Shown piece by piece: positions 27,700 to 36,675 of a DNA stretch of 64,000 nt; position 1 is the stretch's first letter, and every line of letters begins with the position of its first letter. The notes under the pieces are model-generated. The model saw only the letters and a list, made by a program, of their open reading frames with translations, made no database searches and was not told the DNA's origin. This stretch comes from an uncultured Ruminococcus sp. (GTDB taxonomy: Bacteria; Bacillota_A; Clostridia; Oscillospirales; Ruminococcaceae): positions 30,604 through 94,603 of the forward strand of contig ONBA01000004.1 in NCBI GenBank assembly GCA_900315975.1, given 5' to 3'. The position numbers and the translations under genes were made by a program.

Positions 27700-27918
27700 T
27701 CAATCGTCGTCCTCGTCTACAGCGTTTTCGGTAGGCTGACAGCAAGCGCCTTTTGTACCGCATACATCGGTGCTTTTTACTGTGTCGACCTTTAATCCGT
27801 CACTGCTGTTGTCTGAGGTTATATTCACATGACCGCTTCCCTGCGACATAAGCTGGTCTATCAGGTCAGCGAGTTCGTCCGGAGTTCTTCCCTCGGGGGA
27901 GATAGTTTTATCATTCAT
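27700..27918 (-). CDS. Small protein between PFL core and glycyl-radical subunit
   Basis: A 72-residue protein overlapping the PFL core stop by 8 bp. The segment [17 protein letters not shown] resembles [19 protein letters not shown] of the neighbouring glycyl-radical protein, but the RVSGYAV part is absent. The C-terminus instead has CGTKGACC and an acidic tail. It may be a decayed or repurposed copy of the radical domain. Function is unknown; conservation and spacing between two partner genes suggest a link to PFL. Confidence 0.75.
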   Translation of the reverse strand: MNDKTISPEGRTPDELADLIDQLMSQGSGHVNITSDNSSDGLKVDTVKSTDVCGTKGACCQPTENAVDEDDD

Positions 27919-30034
27919 TGCCTAACTCCGCTGCAAGCTTTTCAATATCGAGGTCGCCGGCAAATACCTGCATATCCTTACCGAGTGCATCGGGAACGAT
28001 TGAGAATGTATTGGAAATACCGTCCTGAGCGTGGCGGAAGGGGAGTTTTGCTACAGATGAGAGAGAAGCTACTGCACCATGTGTATCTCTGCCGTGCATC
28101 GGATTAGCTCCGGGAGCAAGCGGAACACCCTGCTTACGTCCGTCAGGAGTGTTACCTGTCTTTTTGCCGTATACAACGTTAGATGTGATAGTGAGGATAG
28201 ACATTGTAGGCACACCGTCACGGTAAGTGTGGTGTTTTCTTATGCAGTCCATGAACTTACGTACAACTGTAACTGCAAGCTCGTCAACACGGTCATCGTT
28301 GTTGCCGTATTTCGGGAAATCTCCCTCAATTTCGTAGTCAACTACAACATTCTTGGCTACGTCGATAACATTGCCTGCCTTGTCCTTGATCTCGATATCC
28401 TTGCGGATAGGTTTAACCTTAGCGTACTTGATAGCTGAGAGAGAGTCTGCAACAACTGAAAGACCTGCGATACCTGTTGCGAAGTAACGCTTTACGTCTC
28501 TGTCGTGGAGAGCCATCTGAAGTCTCTCATAGCTGTACTTATCGTGCATATAGTGGATAACGTTGAGGGTATTTACATAGAGACCTGCGAGCCATTCCAT
28601 CATGTCCATGTATTTTTCCCAAACGTCGTCAAAGTCGAGGTATTCGCTGTCAACAGGTCTGAACTTAGGACCTACCTGAAGTCCGAGACGCTCGTCTACA
28701 CCGCCGTTTATAGCGTAGAGCAGGCACTTTGCAAGGTTTGCTCTTGCACCGAAGAACTGCATTTCCTTACCGACTCTCATAGATGATACACAGCAAGCGA
28801 TAGCGTAGTCATCGCCGTGAACAACTCTCATCATATCATCGTTTTCATACTGGATAGATGAAGTCTGAATGGATATCTTAGCGCAGTATCTCTTGAAATT
28901 GCGCGGGAGCTTTGTTGACCAGAGAATAGTCATATTCGGCTCAGGAGCAGTTCCGAGGTTTTCGAGAGTGTGAAGATAACGGAAGCTGTTTTTTGTAACG
29001 AGGTGGTGACCGTCAACGTCAACACCGCCGATAGACTCTGTTATCCAAGTCGGGTCACCGGAGAAGAGCGAATTATACTCAGGTGTACGTGCAAATTTAA
29101 CGATACGAAGCTTCATGATGAAGTGGTCGATAAGTTCCTGAGCCTGCTGCTCAGTTATGAGACCGCGTTCAAGGTCACGCTGAATGTAAATGTCGAGGAA
29201 TGTGGAGGTACGACCGAGTGACATAGCTGCACCGTTCTGCTCCTTGACTGCTGCAAGGTAGCCGAAATACAGCCACTGAACAGCTTCCTTCGCATTTGAA
29301 GCCGGCTTTGAGATATCAAAACCGTAGATATCGCCGAGCTTTTTGAGCTCTTCAAGAGCACGAACCTGTTCAGCGAGTTCTTCACGAAGGCGGATATTCT
29401 TTGAAGTCATTCTCACGAGAGAAGTGTCAATCTGATGTTTTTTGTCCTGAATGAGTATATCGACACCGTAAAGGGCAACTCTTCTGTAGTCGCCTATGAT
29501 ACGTCCTCTGCCGTAAGCATCAGGGAGACCTGTGAGAATAGCGGAGTGACGTGCGAGACGCATTTCAGGTGTATATGCGTCGAAAACACCCTGATTGTGT
29601 GTTTTTCTGTACTTTGTGAAGATGTCAACAACTTCCTTGTCAACCTCATAGCCGTACTCCCTGCAAGCCTGCTGAGCCATACGGATACCGCCGAAAGGCT
29701 GGAGTGAACGCTTGAAAGGCTTGTCTGTCTGAAGACCCACGATCTGTTCGAGGTCCTTATTGAGGTAGCCTGCACCGTGTGAGGTAATAGTTGAAATGAT
29801 CTTGGTGTCCATATCGAGAACGCCGCCTGCTTCACGTTCCTGGCGTGTGAGATCCATGATCTGATCCCAGAGCTGTTTTGTAGCGTCTGTAGGACCTGTC
29901 AGGAAGCTTTCATCGCCGTCATAAGGGGTATAGTTCTTCTTGATGAAATCGCGGACGTTTACGGATGTATTGCTCCATCTGCCTGTGGTAAAGCCTTCCC
30001 ATTCCTTTGGAAATTCTTTGAGATAATGTAACAT
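27911..30034 (-). CDS. pflB: Pyruvate formate-lyase core lacking the glycyl-radical domain
   Basis: This enzyme cleaves pyruvate with CoA to acetyl-CoA and formate. The 707-residue protein aligns with PflB from WEGFTTGRW to the segment [17 protein letters not shown]. It has the catalytic cysteine pair in [16 protein letters not shown] near residue 413. It stops shortly after, at the point where PflB continues into the roughly 50-60-residue radical domain. That domain is encoded separately at 27442-27681. Promoter TTGACA-17-TATTAT (30100-30072, minus) and AAAGGAG precede the ATG. Confidence 0.95.
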   Translation of the reverse strand: MLHYLKEFPKEWEGFTTGRWSNTSVNVRDFIKKNYTPYDGDESFLTGPTDATKQLWDQIMDLTRQEREAGGVLDMDTKIISTITSHGAGYLNKDLEQIVGLQTDKPFKRSLQPFGGIRMAQQACREYGYEVDKEVVDIFTKYRKTHNQGVFDAYTPEMRLARHSAILTGLPDAYGRGRIIGDYRRVALYGVDILIQDKKHQIDTSLVRMTSKNIRLREELAEQVRALEELKKLGDIYGFDISKPASNAKEAVQWLYFGYLAAVKEQNGAAMSLGRTSTFLDIYIQRDLERGLITEQQAQELIDHFIMKLRIVKFARTPEYNSLFSGDPTWITESIGGVDVDGHHLVTKNSFRYLHTLENLGTAPEPNMTILWSTKLPRNFKRYCAKISIQTSSIQYENDDMMRVVHGDDYAIACCVSSMRVGKEMQFFGARANLAKCLLYAINGGVDERLGLQVGPKFRPVDSEYLDFDDVWEKYMDMMEWLAGLYVNTLNVIHYMHDKYSYERLQMALHDRDVKRYFATGIAGLSVVADSLSAIKYAKVKPIRKDIEIKDKAGNVIDVAKNVVVDYEIEGDFPKYGNNDDRVDELAVTVVRKFMDCIRKHHTYRDGVPTMSILTITSNVVYGKKTGNTPDGRKQGVPLAPGANPMHGRDTHGAVASLSSVAKLPFRHAQDGISNTFSIVPDALGKDMQVFAGDLDIEKLAAELGNE

Positions 30035-30071
30035 ACTATCAGGACTCCTTTATTGATTATTTGCTATATTA

Positions 30072-30100
30072 ATAATAGCACATTGTTTAATAATTGTCAA
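30072..30100 (-). promoter_or_regulatory. Promoter of the split pfl operon
   Basis: On the minus strand TTGACA (30100-30095) and TATTAT (30077-30072) are separated by 17 bp. About 37 bp of leader precede the PFL ATG. Bases 30101-30162 hold no gene. Confidence 0.8.
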
Positions 30101-30162
30101 TCTTGGGACCCGCTCAAATATGAAAACTTATTTTGTTATTTTTTAGTCAATTAGACAACGCT

Positions 30163-31443
30163 TTATTTTTTTGAGACTTTTGGTGGAGTTTTTAAACGTG
30201 ATTTTTTGATTTTTTTCTCATGCTTTTTTTCAATGATGACCGGAACAGGTATACCGAGTTTTTTCTCGCGTGATTCAAGTACATCGAATGTGAGCTTGTA
30301 TACAGTTGCCGCGAGGGGAACTCCTATCAGCATTCCTATGATTCCGAAGAGTCCGCCGCCGACTGTTACAGCGGCAAGTACCCATATTCCGGGCAGTCCT
30401 ATTGAATCGCCGACAACCTTTGGGTAGATGATATTTCCCTCAAACTGCTGAAGTATGATGAGGAATATAATGAATATGAGAGCCTGCATCGGGTTTTCAG
30501 TCATGATGATGAATGCACTGATGCCTGCACCGAGAAATGCTCCTACTATCGGGATAAGTGCGGTAACTCCGACGAGTGTGCCGCTCATTGCGGCATATGG
30601 AAGTTTGAGAATGGTCATACCGATGAAACAGAGTGAGCCGAGAATTATAGCCTCTACAAACTGTCCTACGAAGAAGTTTCGGAAACATTCGTGTGCGGTT
30701 TTGAGTACGTGTGCGAATTTTCTGTTGAAAGTATCACTGAAATACGCACGCTGTACGCGGTTGAAATCTTTCTGAAGCTTTGTTTTGCGCAGAAGAAGGT
30801 AAATAGCGAATATGAATGCGAGTACGTAGTTGGTAGCGGTGCTGAGCAATGCACCCACAAATCCTACAGCCGAGCTGATAAAGCTGAATACACCATTTTG
30901 CAGGAAGTCTGAGATTTTTTCGGTAAGTGAAGCCCAGTCGAGCTCCTTGAAGTCGAATTCGTTGAAGATTTTTATAGCCTGTTCCTGTAATTCGGGGTAT
31001 TCGCCGAGTTTTTTGATGATGAATGCCTTTATGTCGTTGAAAAGCGGCGGAAGTTTTAAGCTTATGAGTTTAACAGCGTTGATTATCTCGGGTACTATGA
31101 TATTTAGTACGAGGGCGAGTATCGCGGCAACGCTGAGCAGTGACAGCACAAGGCATACGGGTCTGCGGGAGGCAGTTATAAATTTGGTATCTTTTTTGGG
31201 GAAATAGTGTACCTCAAACCATTTCATTATTATGTTTATGATGTATGCCATGACTGCTCCGAGGGCGAGCGGATAAAGTGCACCGCAGGCGGCGGAGATG
31301 ATTTTGGTGAACATCGCGAAATTCTGTACGATGAAGCAAACAGCTATAGCGAGTATTGCAATGACTATGTAGCGTCTTAATTCTTTCTTTTCCATGATAT
31401 GCTGCGGCAGACTGCCGCGCCTCCTGTGAATATTATTTTTCAC
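30163..31443 (-). CDS. AI-2E family transporter
   Basis: A 426-residue polytopic membrane protein of the AI-2E/UPF0118 family. Six to eight hydrophobic segments are visible, and the family-specific region ILGSLCFIGMTILKLPYAAMSG, ALIPIVGAFLGAG and EGNIIYPKVVGDSIGLPG is intact. The basic C-terminal tail is KKSRLKTPPKVSKK. Members export autoinducer-2 or act as Na+/H+ antiporters; the substrate cannot be decided here. It is divergent from the GGDEF protein. Confidence 0.88.
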   Translation of the reverse strand: MKNNIHRRRGSLPQHIMEKKELRRYIVIAILAIAVCFIVQNFAMFTKIISAACGALYPLALGAVMAYIINIIMKWFEVHYFPKKDTKFITASRRPVCLVLSLLSVAAILALVLNIIVPEIINAVKLISLKLPPLFNDIKAFIIKKLGEYPELQEQAIKIFNEFDFKELDWASLTEKISDFLQNGVFSFISSAVGFVGALLSTATNYVLAFIFAIYLLLRKTKLQKDFNRVQRAYFSDTFNRKFAHVLKTAHECFRNFFVGQFVEAIILGSLCFIGMTILKLPYAAMSGTLVGVTALIPIVGAFLGAGISAFIIMTENPMQALIFIIFLIILQQFEGNIIYPKVVGDSIGLPGIWVLAAVTVGGGLFGIIGMLIGVPLAATVYKLTFDVLESREKKLGIPVPVIIEKKHEKKIKKSRLKTPPKVSKK

Positions 31444-31531
31444 TATAATTATACAACACTATGATGTCAATGTCACCAGTGAAATTGTTAATTTTCTGTG
31501 AACAGATTATGTGCATTATTTTTTTATTGTA

Positions 31532-31560
31532 TTGATATTTTCAGATGATTATGTTATACT
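31532..31560 (+). promoter_or_regulatory. Promoter of the GGDEF-type gene
   Basis: TTGATA (31532-31537) and TATACT (31555-31560) with a 17-bp spacer; the start codon lies 23 bp downstream. Confidence 0.65.
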
Positions 31561-31583
31561 TATTATTAAGTGAGGTGAGTTAT

Positions 31584-33374
31584 TTGAAGGCAAATATCAT
31601 TTCTTCAGGTAAACAGCTATATTCCGTCGGAAACGTGATAGTTGACAAGAGTCTGCATACTCAGACAGGAAGCGAGGCTTTTTTCAGCTATTTCGGTAAC
31701 GACGTTACATATTCCATAAGACGTACTATCGACGAAGAGGACTTTCCCCGGCTTGAAGAGTGCCTTGATAAGGTCACAGCAGGAGTCACTCTGCGTACCG
31801 TGATACGTATGAGAGGTGTAAACGGTGAACTTCGGTGGATTCTTGCGGCTGTAAGACTTGTTTCCGGAAGGGGAGAGTCGGCACTGTATTCAATCGATTT
31901 CAGCGACGTTTTTTCTCTTGAAGGCATAACTGCTGATAGCGAGCGCCGTCTTAGTGAGTACCGCTATATTCTCAGCCTTGTTTCAGACCTTGCGTTTGAG
32001 TACAACTTTCAGACACGCCATATACGCATTTATATGTTCGACTGCTGCCGTGAGATAGTCCTTGCTGATGAGGAACTCGATAAATGGCAGAAACAGGCAA
32101 TAGACAATGGGTGGGTACTTTCAAGATACATCGAAACTTTCAATACTCTCTGCCGCGATATCAAGAACGGAGTTTATCGGTTTGACTACGAGTTTGAGTC
32201 GTCGATACTTACAGGCGGAAAAAACAGGGAAATGTGTCTGTTCCGTGGTATAACGCGCTATGACGCTCCGGATATTAAGAGAGTAAGCGGACTTGTTTCC
32301 GTAGTAAATGCGCGTCAGAAGGCTAAGGACATCAACCTAGCCCTTGAAGCAAACAAGGATTCGCTGTCCGGACTTCTCAATAAACGCACGGTCACATCGT
32401 TTGCTGAGGACATTCTTTCGTCGAAGCCGACTCATAACGTAAACTTCGTTATCCTCGATATCGACAATTTTACGGACATAAACACTGGTTATGGTCACCT
32501 TTTCGGCGATGAGGTCATCTATACCGTTGCGAATATCATCAAGAATCAGATAGGTACACGAGGATTTGCCGGACGTATCAGCGGCGGAGGCTTCCTTATA
32601 ATTCTTGAGAATACCCGGAATGAGGAGGATTTGCGTGGAATCCTGCGTGCTATCAGAACTAATACGGAACTCGCTTTCAGCGACAGATTTGAGAATCTGC
32701 GCATTACCTGTTCTATGGGCGTTTCTACTTATCCTATCGACAGCATGGACTATGAGGAACTCTTTATGCAGGCGGATAAAGCACTGTATATCGCTCAGCA
32801 GAAGGGTCAGAACAGATATGTCATATATGATATTGAGAAGCATGGTCCTGTTGAAAAAGACCTCGATAACAGGATAGCATTTCTGAGCGGTCAGAAAGAC
32901 ACCTCGGAAAAGCTTTCATTTGCGGCACTTCTGTCCGAGAGTCTTGTTTTCGGACGTATCCCCGATATTTCCGTACTTCTTGAGCAGATACGTTCAGTTT
33001 TCGGTCTTGATGATATATGCGTTTTCGCCGGTAAAGACATGGAACTCATGCTAAGCTGCGGTAATTCAGCTTCTCGTAATGCGGAGTACCTGTTTGACAG
33101 CGGATATACTGAGCATTTTAACGGTGACGGACTATTCGCTATTGACAATGTTAATGAACTCGAAGGGCGCGAGGACAACGCTTTCCGTCAGCTGACTGAT
33201 GAACACATCGGCGGTGCGGTGCAGTACCTTATGACCGATGATACCATGATAAAGGGACTTATCTCATTCTGTTATATCGACCGCTTCAAGAAGTGGTCGG
33301 TAACTGATATGAATTATTTTACTATTCTCGGAAGAGTGATAACCTCAGTCCTTAAAAAGCAGGCATTTATATAA
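31584..33374 (+). CDS. PAS-GGDEF-type signalling protein with degenerate active site
   Basis: About 596 residues from TTG 31584, which is placed by GAGGTGAG; an ATG at 31545 has no RBS and overlaps the -10 region. Two PAS-like regions are followed by a GGDEF fold (SLSGLLNKRTVT, ILDIDNFTDINTGYGHLFGDEV). At the GGDEF signature the sequence reads SGGGF, with the Asp and Glu lost, so diguanylate cyclase activity is unlikely. A final GAF-like region of about 150 residues follows. It may bind c-di-GMP or GTP as a receptor, which is inference. Confidence 0.85.
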   Translation: MKANIISSGKQLYSVGNVIVDKSLHTQTGSEAFFSYFGNDVTYSIRRTIDEEDFPRLEECLDKVTAGVTLRTVIRMRGVNGELRWILAAVRLVSGRGESALYSIDFSDVFSLEGITADSERRLSEYRYILSLVSDLAFEYNFQTRHIRIYMFDCCREIVLADEELDKWQKQAIDNGWVLSRYIETFNTLCRDIKNGVYRFDYEFESSILTGGKNREMCLFRGITRYDAPDIKRVSGLVSVVNARQKAKDINLALEANKDSLSGLLNKRTVTSFAEDILSSKPTHNVNFVILDIDNFTDINTGYGHLFGDEVIYTVANIIKNQIGTRGFAGRISGGGFLIILENTRNEEDLRGILRAIRTNTELAFSDRFENLRITCSMGVSTYPIDSMDYEELFMQADKALYIAQQKGQNRYVIYDIEKHGPVEKDLDNRIAFLSGQKDTSEKLSFAALLSESLVFGRIPDISVLLEQIRSVFGLDDICVFAGKDMELMLSCGNSASRNAEYLFDSGYTEHFNGDGLFAIDNVNELEGREDNAFRQLTDEHIGGAVQYLMTDDTMIKGLISFCYIDRFKKWSVTDMNYFTILGRVITSVLKKQAFI

Positions 33375-33380
33375 TGAGCG

Positions 33381-33411
33381 ACCGGAAGTATAACGATACT
33401 TCCGGTTTTTG
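33381..33411 (+). terminator. Terminator after the GGDEF-type gene
   Basis: ACCGGAAGTAT-AACG-ATACTTCCGGT is followed by TTTTTG. Confidence 0.85.
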
Positions 33412-33440
33412 TGTGTCGGAAAATTTTTTCATAAAAGTAC

Positions 33441-33469
33441 TTGACAAATGCTGAGACAGAGTATATAAT
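33441..33469 (+). promoter_or_regulatory. Consensus promoter of the rtcB leader
   Basis: TTGACA (33441-33446), 17 bp, TATAAT (33464-33469): a perfect SigA-type promoter. Confidence 0.9.
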
Positions 33470-33502
33470 AGTCTCATATTCTACGAAAGGACGGTGAACA
33501 CC

Positions 33503-33595
33503 ATGACAATACGCAATAATAACTATCAGATGCCTAAACTTAATATTACTATCTTAAAGCATGGAGTTTGCCCGATATGTTCAGCCATGTGCTGA
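33503..33595 (+). CDS. 30-aa leader peptide or small Cys-ended protein upstream of rtcB
   Basis: ATG 33503 follows GAAAGGACGGTGA (33485-33497) and opens 30 codons ending TGA at 33593-33595. The C-terminus is CPICSAMC, with Cys at 23, 26 and 30, the last being the final residue. It lies between a consensus promoter and a terminator (33619-33643) in front of rtcB, so a leader-peptide role in attenuation is plausible. It could equally be a functional metal-binding microprotein. It is in the same frame as rtcB, separated from it only by this TGA. Confidence 0.55.
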   Translation: MTIRNNNYQMPKLNITILKHGVCPICSAMC

Positions 33596-33618
33596 TTCTG
33601 CACACCTATAAGCATTCT

Positions 33619-33643
33619 GCACTCCTGCGGGAGTGCTTTTTTT
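33619..33643 (+). terminator. Terminator/attenuator between the small ORF and rtcB
   Basis: GCACTCC-TGCG-GGAGTGC (33619-33636) is followed by seven T. The 5' arm ACTCC (33621-33625) can also pair with GGAGT (33563-33567) inside the small ORF, giving a possible antiterminator. Confidence 0.8.
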
Positions 33644-33673
33644 GTGCATTCGGGCGGCTCGGAAAGGAAAAAA

Positions 33674-34879
33674 ATGATTGAACTAAACGGAAAATACGCT
33701 TCAGCTAAAGTCTTTACCGAAACAATCGACCCTACCGCTGTTTCACAGATAATAGAACTCTGCAATCAGCCTATGAGCAAGGATTCGCATATTAGGATAA
33801 TGCCCGATGTTCACGCCGGAGCAGGCTGTACTATTGGCACTACTATGCATATCACCGACAAAGCAGTACCCAATCTCGTCGGAGTTGATATCGGATGCGG
33901 AATGGAAACAGTAAAGCTGAAGGAAAAACACATCGAACTGCAAAAACTTGACAAGCTTATCTACGCGAAGATTCCGTCAGGATTCGATATTCGTGAAAAA
34001 GCTCACCGCTACAGCGAGAAAATCGACCTGACCAAGCTCTTCTGTTATGACCATATAAACCCCATTCGTGCTGAGCGCAGTATCGGCACTCTCGGAGGAG
34101 GCAACCACTTCATCGAAGCCGATAAAGGCGAAGACGGCAGTATATACATCGTTATCCACTCAGGCTCACGCCATCTCGGTGTTGAAACTGCAAAGTACTA
34201 TCAGGAGGAAGCTTTCAGACGTCTTAACGGAAGCTCTAAAAATGATGTTGACGCTCTTATCGCGCGTATGAAGTCGGAAGGCAGGGAAAAGCAGATACAG
34301 TCAGAGATAAAGAAGCTTCAGAATACGAAATTTACAGACATTCCAAAGCATCTTGCCTACTGTGAAGGGGAGCTGTTTGAGCAGTATATCCACGATATGA
34401 AAATAGTTCAGGAATTCGCGATGCTAAGCCGTCAGGCTATGATGGACGAGATAATCAAGGGTATGCACCTGCACATAGCAGAGCAGTTCACTACTATACA
34501 TAACTACATCGACACAGAGAATATGATTCTGCGCAAGGGTGCGGTTTCTGCTCAGGCAGGAGAAAAACTGCTTATACCGATAAATATGCGTGACGGCAGT
34601 CTTATTTGCACAGGCAAGGGGAATGCGGACTGGAATTGCTCCGCTCCTCATGGTGCAGGACGACTTATGTCACGTTCACAGGCGAAGCAGAGTTTTACCG
34701 TATCGGAGTTCAGGAAGCAGATGAACGGTATCTATACAACATCGGTCAATGCGCAGACTCTTGACGAGTGTCCGATGGCTTACAAGTCGATAGATGATAT
34801 CGTTGACAATATCGGCGATACTGTTGAAATCAACGAGATAATCAAGCCTATCTACAACTTCAAAGCAGGTGAGGAATAA
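33674..34879 (+). CDS. RtcB family RNA ligase-like protein
   Basis: RtcB joins RNA 2',3'-cyclic phosphate (3'-P) ends to 5'-OH with GTP and Mn2+, acting in RNA repair. The 401-residue protein has the metal-binding VGVDIGCGMET with Cys, MPDVHAGAGCTIG, GTLGGGNHFIE, IHSGSRHLG and the C-terminal SAPHGAGRLMSR with the guanylylated His region. ATG 33674 is placed by GGAAAGGAAA. It shares one base with the next gene. This is the shorter RtcB type common in Firmicutes. Confidence 0.9.
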   Translation: MIELNGKYASAKVFTETIDPTAVSQIIELCNQPMSKDSHIRIMPDVHAGAGCTIGTTMHITDKAVPNLVGVDIGCGMETVKLKEKHIELQKLDKLIYAKIPSGFDIREKAHRYSEKIDLTKLFCYDHINPIRAERSIGTLGGGNHFIEADKGEDGSIYIVIHSGSRHLGVETAKYYQEEAFRRLNGSSKNDVDALIARMKSEGREKQIQSEIKKLQNTKFTDIPKHLAYCEGELFEQYIHDMKIVQEFAMLSRQAMMDEIIKGMHLHIAEQFTTIHNYIDTENMILRKGAVSAQAGEKLLIPINMRDGSLICTGKGNADWNCSAPHGAGRLMSRSQAKQSFTVSEFRKQMNGIYTTSVNAQTLDECPMAYKSIDDIVDNIGDTVEINEIIKPIYNFKAGEE

Positions 34880-35322
34880 TGGACATAACTATTGTTGACA
34901 ACAAGCTGAAAGATGCTGTGATATCCTATGCTGAAAACTGTTCATGGGGTGCCGGAAAAGAACTTGCTCGTCTCATGCGTGAGGACGGATTCAAGGAATG
35001 GGAGAGGGTATTTGCCGCCTGCGAAAACGGAGAAATAGCCGGATTCTGCACTCTCACCGAAAGGGACGAGATGCCGCCGGAGTATCCGTTCACTCCGTTT
35101 ATCGGATTTGTGTTTGTGGACGAACGATACCGCGGCAGAAGAGTGTCGGAGAAGATGATAAAGTCTGCTATAGGATATGCTGATGAAATCGGCTTTGAAA
35201 AGGTCTATATCATGAGCGGAGAGGTAGGACTTTATGAAAAGTATGGTTTTACGAAGATTGGCGACTTTGAAACGATATACGGCGGTACCGAACAGCTTTT
35301 TGAGATCAGTACGACAATTTGA
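34879..35322 (+). CDS. GNAT-family N-acetyltransferase
   Basis: A 147-residue GNAT protein. The acetyl-CoA-binding region FIGFVFVDERYRGRRVSEKMI contains the R/Q-x-x-G-x-G/A-like loop, and the C-terminal part YIMSGEVGLYEKYGFTKIG is typical of the fold. The substrate is unknown. ATG overlaps the rtcB stop by one base (TAATG), so the two are translationally coupled. Confidence 0.85.
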   Translation: MDITIVDNKLKDAVISYAENCSWGAGKELARLMREDGFKEWERVFAACENGEIAGFCTLTERDEMPPEYPFTPFIGFVFVDERYRGRRVSEKMIKSAIGYADEIGFEKVYIMSGEVGLYEKYGFTKIGDFETIYGGTEQLFEISTTI

Positions 35323-35334
35323 AAGGAGACTGAA

Positions 35335-35502
35335 ATGACTAAATTTACATCTTTTGAAAAGCTCAGCAAGAAAGAGCAGAAAAAGCTCAACGCTGAAAAG
35401 CGCCGTGACTGGAATGGTCTCAACCCTGTTACGCGCGTTGCGCAGGACAATAAAAAGGTCTACAAGCGCAAATCCAAACATCCGGAAAAATTCGATATAT
35501 GA
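35335..35502 (+). CDS. Small basic protein (55 aa)
   Basis: A 55-codon frame from ATG 35335 with GAAAGGAGAC as a strong RBS. The product begins MTKFTSFEKLSKKEQKKLN and is Lys/Arg-rich, with a central WNGLNPVTRV. It lies 12 bp after the acetyltransferase gene and ahead of the terminator at 35521-35555, so it is the last gene of the rtcB operon. I do not recognise a named family; the charge suggests nucleic-acid binding. Confidence 0.75.
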   Translation: MTKFTSFEKLSKKEQKKLNAEKRRDWNGLNPVTRVAQDNKKVYKRKSKHPEKFDI

Positions 35503-35520
35503 CGGTATTATAAAAGAAAG

Positions 35521-35555
35521 GCTGCCAACGGAGTTCCGTTGGCAGCTGCTTTTTA
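35521..35555. terminator. Terminator of the rtcB operon, shared with ppi
   Basis: GCTGCCAACGGA-GT-TCCGTTGGCAGC followed by TGCTTTTTATT. On the minus strand it can terminate the cyclophilin gene too. Confidence 0.85.
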
Positions 35556-36026
35556 TTATTCGATAGTTACTTTTTTCATTACCTGAGGTTCAAGTGGCTT
35601 GTCACTGTAATCGGTTGCGGTTGCAGCGATCTCATCAACGACGTCCATACCCTCTACGACCTTGCCGAATGCAGCGTACTGACCGTCGAGGTAGGGAGCG
35701 TCCTCATGCATGATGAAGAACTGTGAACCAGCTGAATCGGGGTTCTGAGCTCTTGCCATTGAAAGAACTCCTCTTGTATGCTTGAGGTCGTTCTTTACTC
35801 CGTTAGCCGAAAACTCACCCTTGATGTGCCAGCCGGGACCGCCTGTTCCTGTTCCGTTAGGACAGCCGCCCTGTATCATAAAGCCTGAGATAACTCTGTG
35901 GAAGATAAGTCCGTCATAGAATCCCTGCTTAACGAGCTTTTCAAAGTTTTCGCATGAAATAGGTGCGATATCAGGGTAAAGCTCAAGTTTGATCTTCTTT
36001 CCGTTTGCCATTTCTATAATAACCAT
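35556..36026 (-). CDS. Cyclophilin-type peptidyl-prolyl cis-trans isomerase
   Basis: A 156-residue cytoplasmic cyclophilin without a signal peptide. It has FYDGLIFHRVISGFMIQGGCPNGTG with the catalytic Arg, GVLSMARAQNPDSAGSQFFIM, and YLDGQYAAFGKVVEGMDVV. It catalyses proline isomerisation in protein folding. It lies 12 bp downstream of the signal-anchored protein gene. Confidence 0.95.
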   Translation of the reverse strand: MVIIEMANGKKIKLELYPDIAPISCENFEKLVKQGFYDGLIFHRVISGFMIQGGCPNGTGTGGPGWHIKGEFSANGVKNDLKHTRGVLSMARAQNPDSAGSQFFIMHEDAPYLDGQYAAFGKVVEGMDVVDEIAATATDYSDKPLEPQVMKKVTIE

Positions 36027-36038
36027 AGTGTTCCTCCG

Positions 36039-36581
36039 TTAATTAATAATGATCGTGAAATCAGAAGGCATCGTTGGGACTGTGTTTCCCTCCGGATCGT
36101 ATCTGTTGTGGTCGAAACCGTTCAGATACGGCGGAATAGTGGTTTGTGCGGGGTTAGTTTCGACCGGCACAGCTTCTGTCGGTTCGGATACTGCTGTTAC
36201 GGTAGAGTTGTAAGGCTGAGTTTCGGGGACTATTGATGAAACAATGTCGCCGTTCTCGTCATATGTTATAACAACTCCCGGTTCCGGCACTTCACTTGTT
36301 GGTGCGGTCGTAATCGGTTTACCAAAAATATCGTACGATACCTCTTCAGTCTGAGCCTGCGTAGTGACAGGTTTTCCGAAAACATCTGTTTCGGTAGGTT
36401 CGGCTGAAGTTGAACCTTCGCTGAACGAGTATGAAACACCTGGCCGTGCCTGACGCTCGTTTTCCTGATGGTTTTTACGGCCGTTTTTTATTGCATCGTC
36501 TGCACAGCTTTTGCCTGCGATTATTACTAATGCTGTGGCAATTATCGCACACACAATTGCTATTAACCTGTTACGTTCCAT
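36039..36581 (-). CDS. Signal-anchored Thr/Pro/Glu-rich protein
   Basis: A 180-residue exported protein. Residues 7-24 (IAIVCAIIATALVIIAGK) form a signal anchor. A single Cys follows, but no proper lipobox. The rest is low complexity, rich in Thr, Pro and Glu, with a near repeat DVFGKPVTTQ / DIFGKPITTA, and ends FTIIIN. No enzyme domain is seen. It is likely an extracellular linker-like protein anchored in the membrane. It shares the operon with the cyclophilin. Confidence 0.7.
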   Translation of the reverse strand: MERNRLIAIVCAIIATALVIIAGKSCADDAIKNGRKNHQENERQARPGVSYSFSEGSTSAEPTETDVFGKPVTTQAQTEEVSYDIFGKPITTAPTSEVPEPGVVITYDENGDIVSSIVPETQPYNSTVTAVSEPTEAVPVETNPAQTTIPPYLNGFDHNRYDPEGNTVPTMPSDFTIIIN

Positions 36582-36675
36582 TTATGACCGTCCTTTCGCA
36601 AGCTTATAGTGAATATTATACTACATATCTGAGTATATTTCAAGGGATATCACAAAATTTATATAAATGCGTGGT

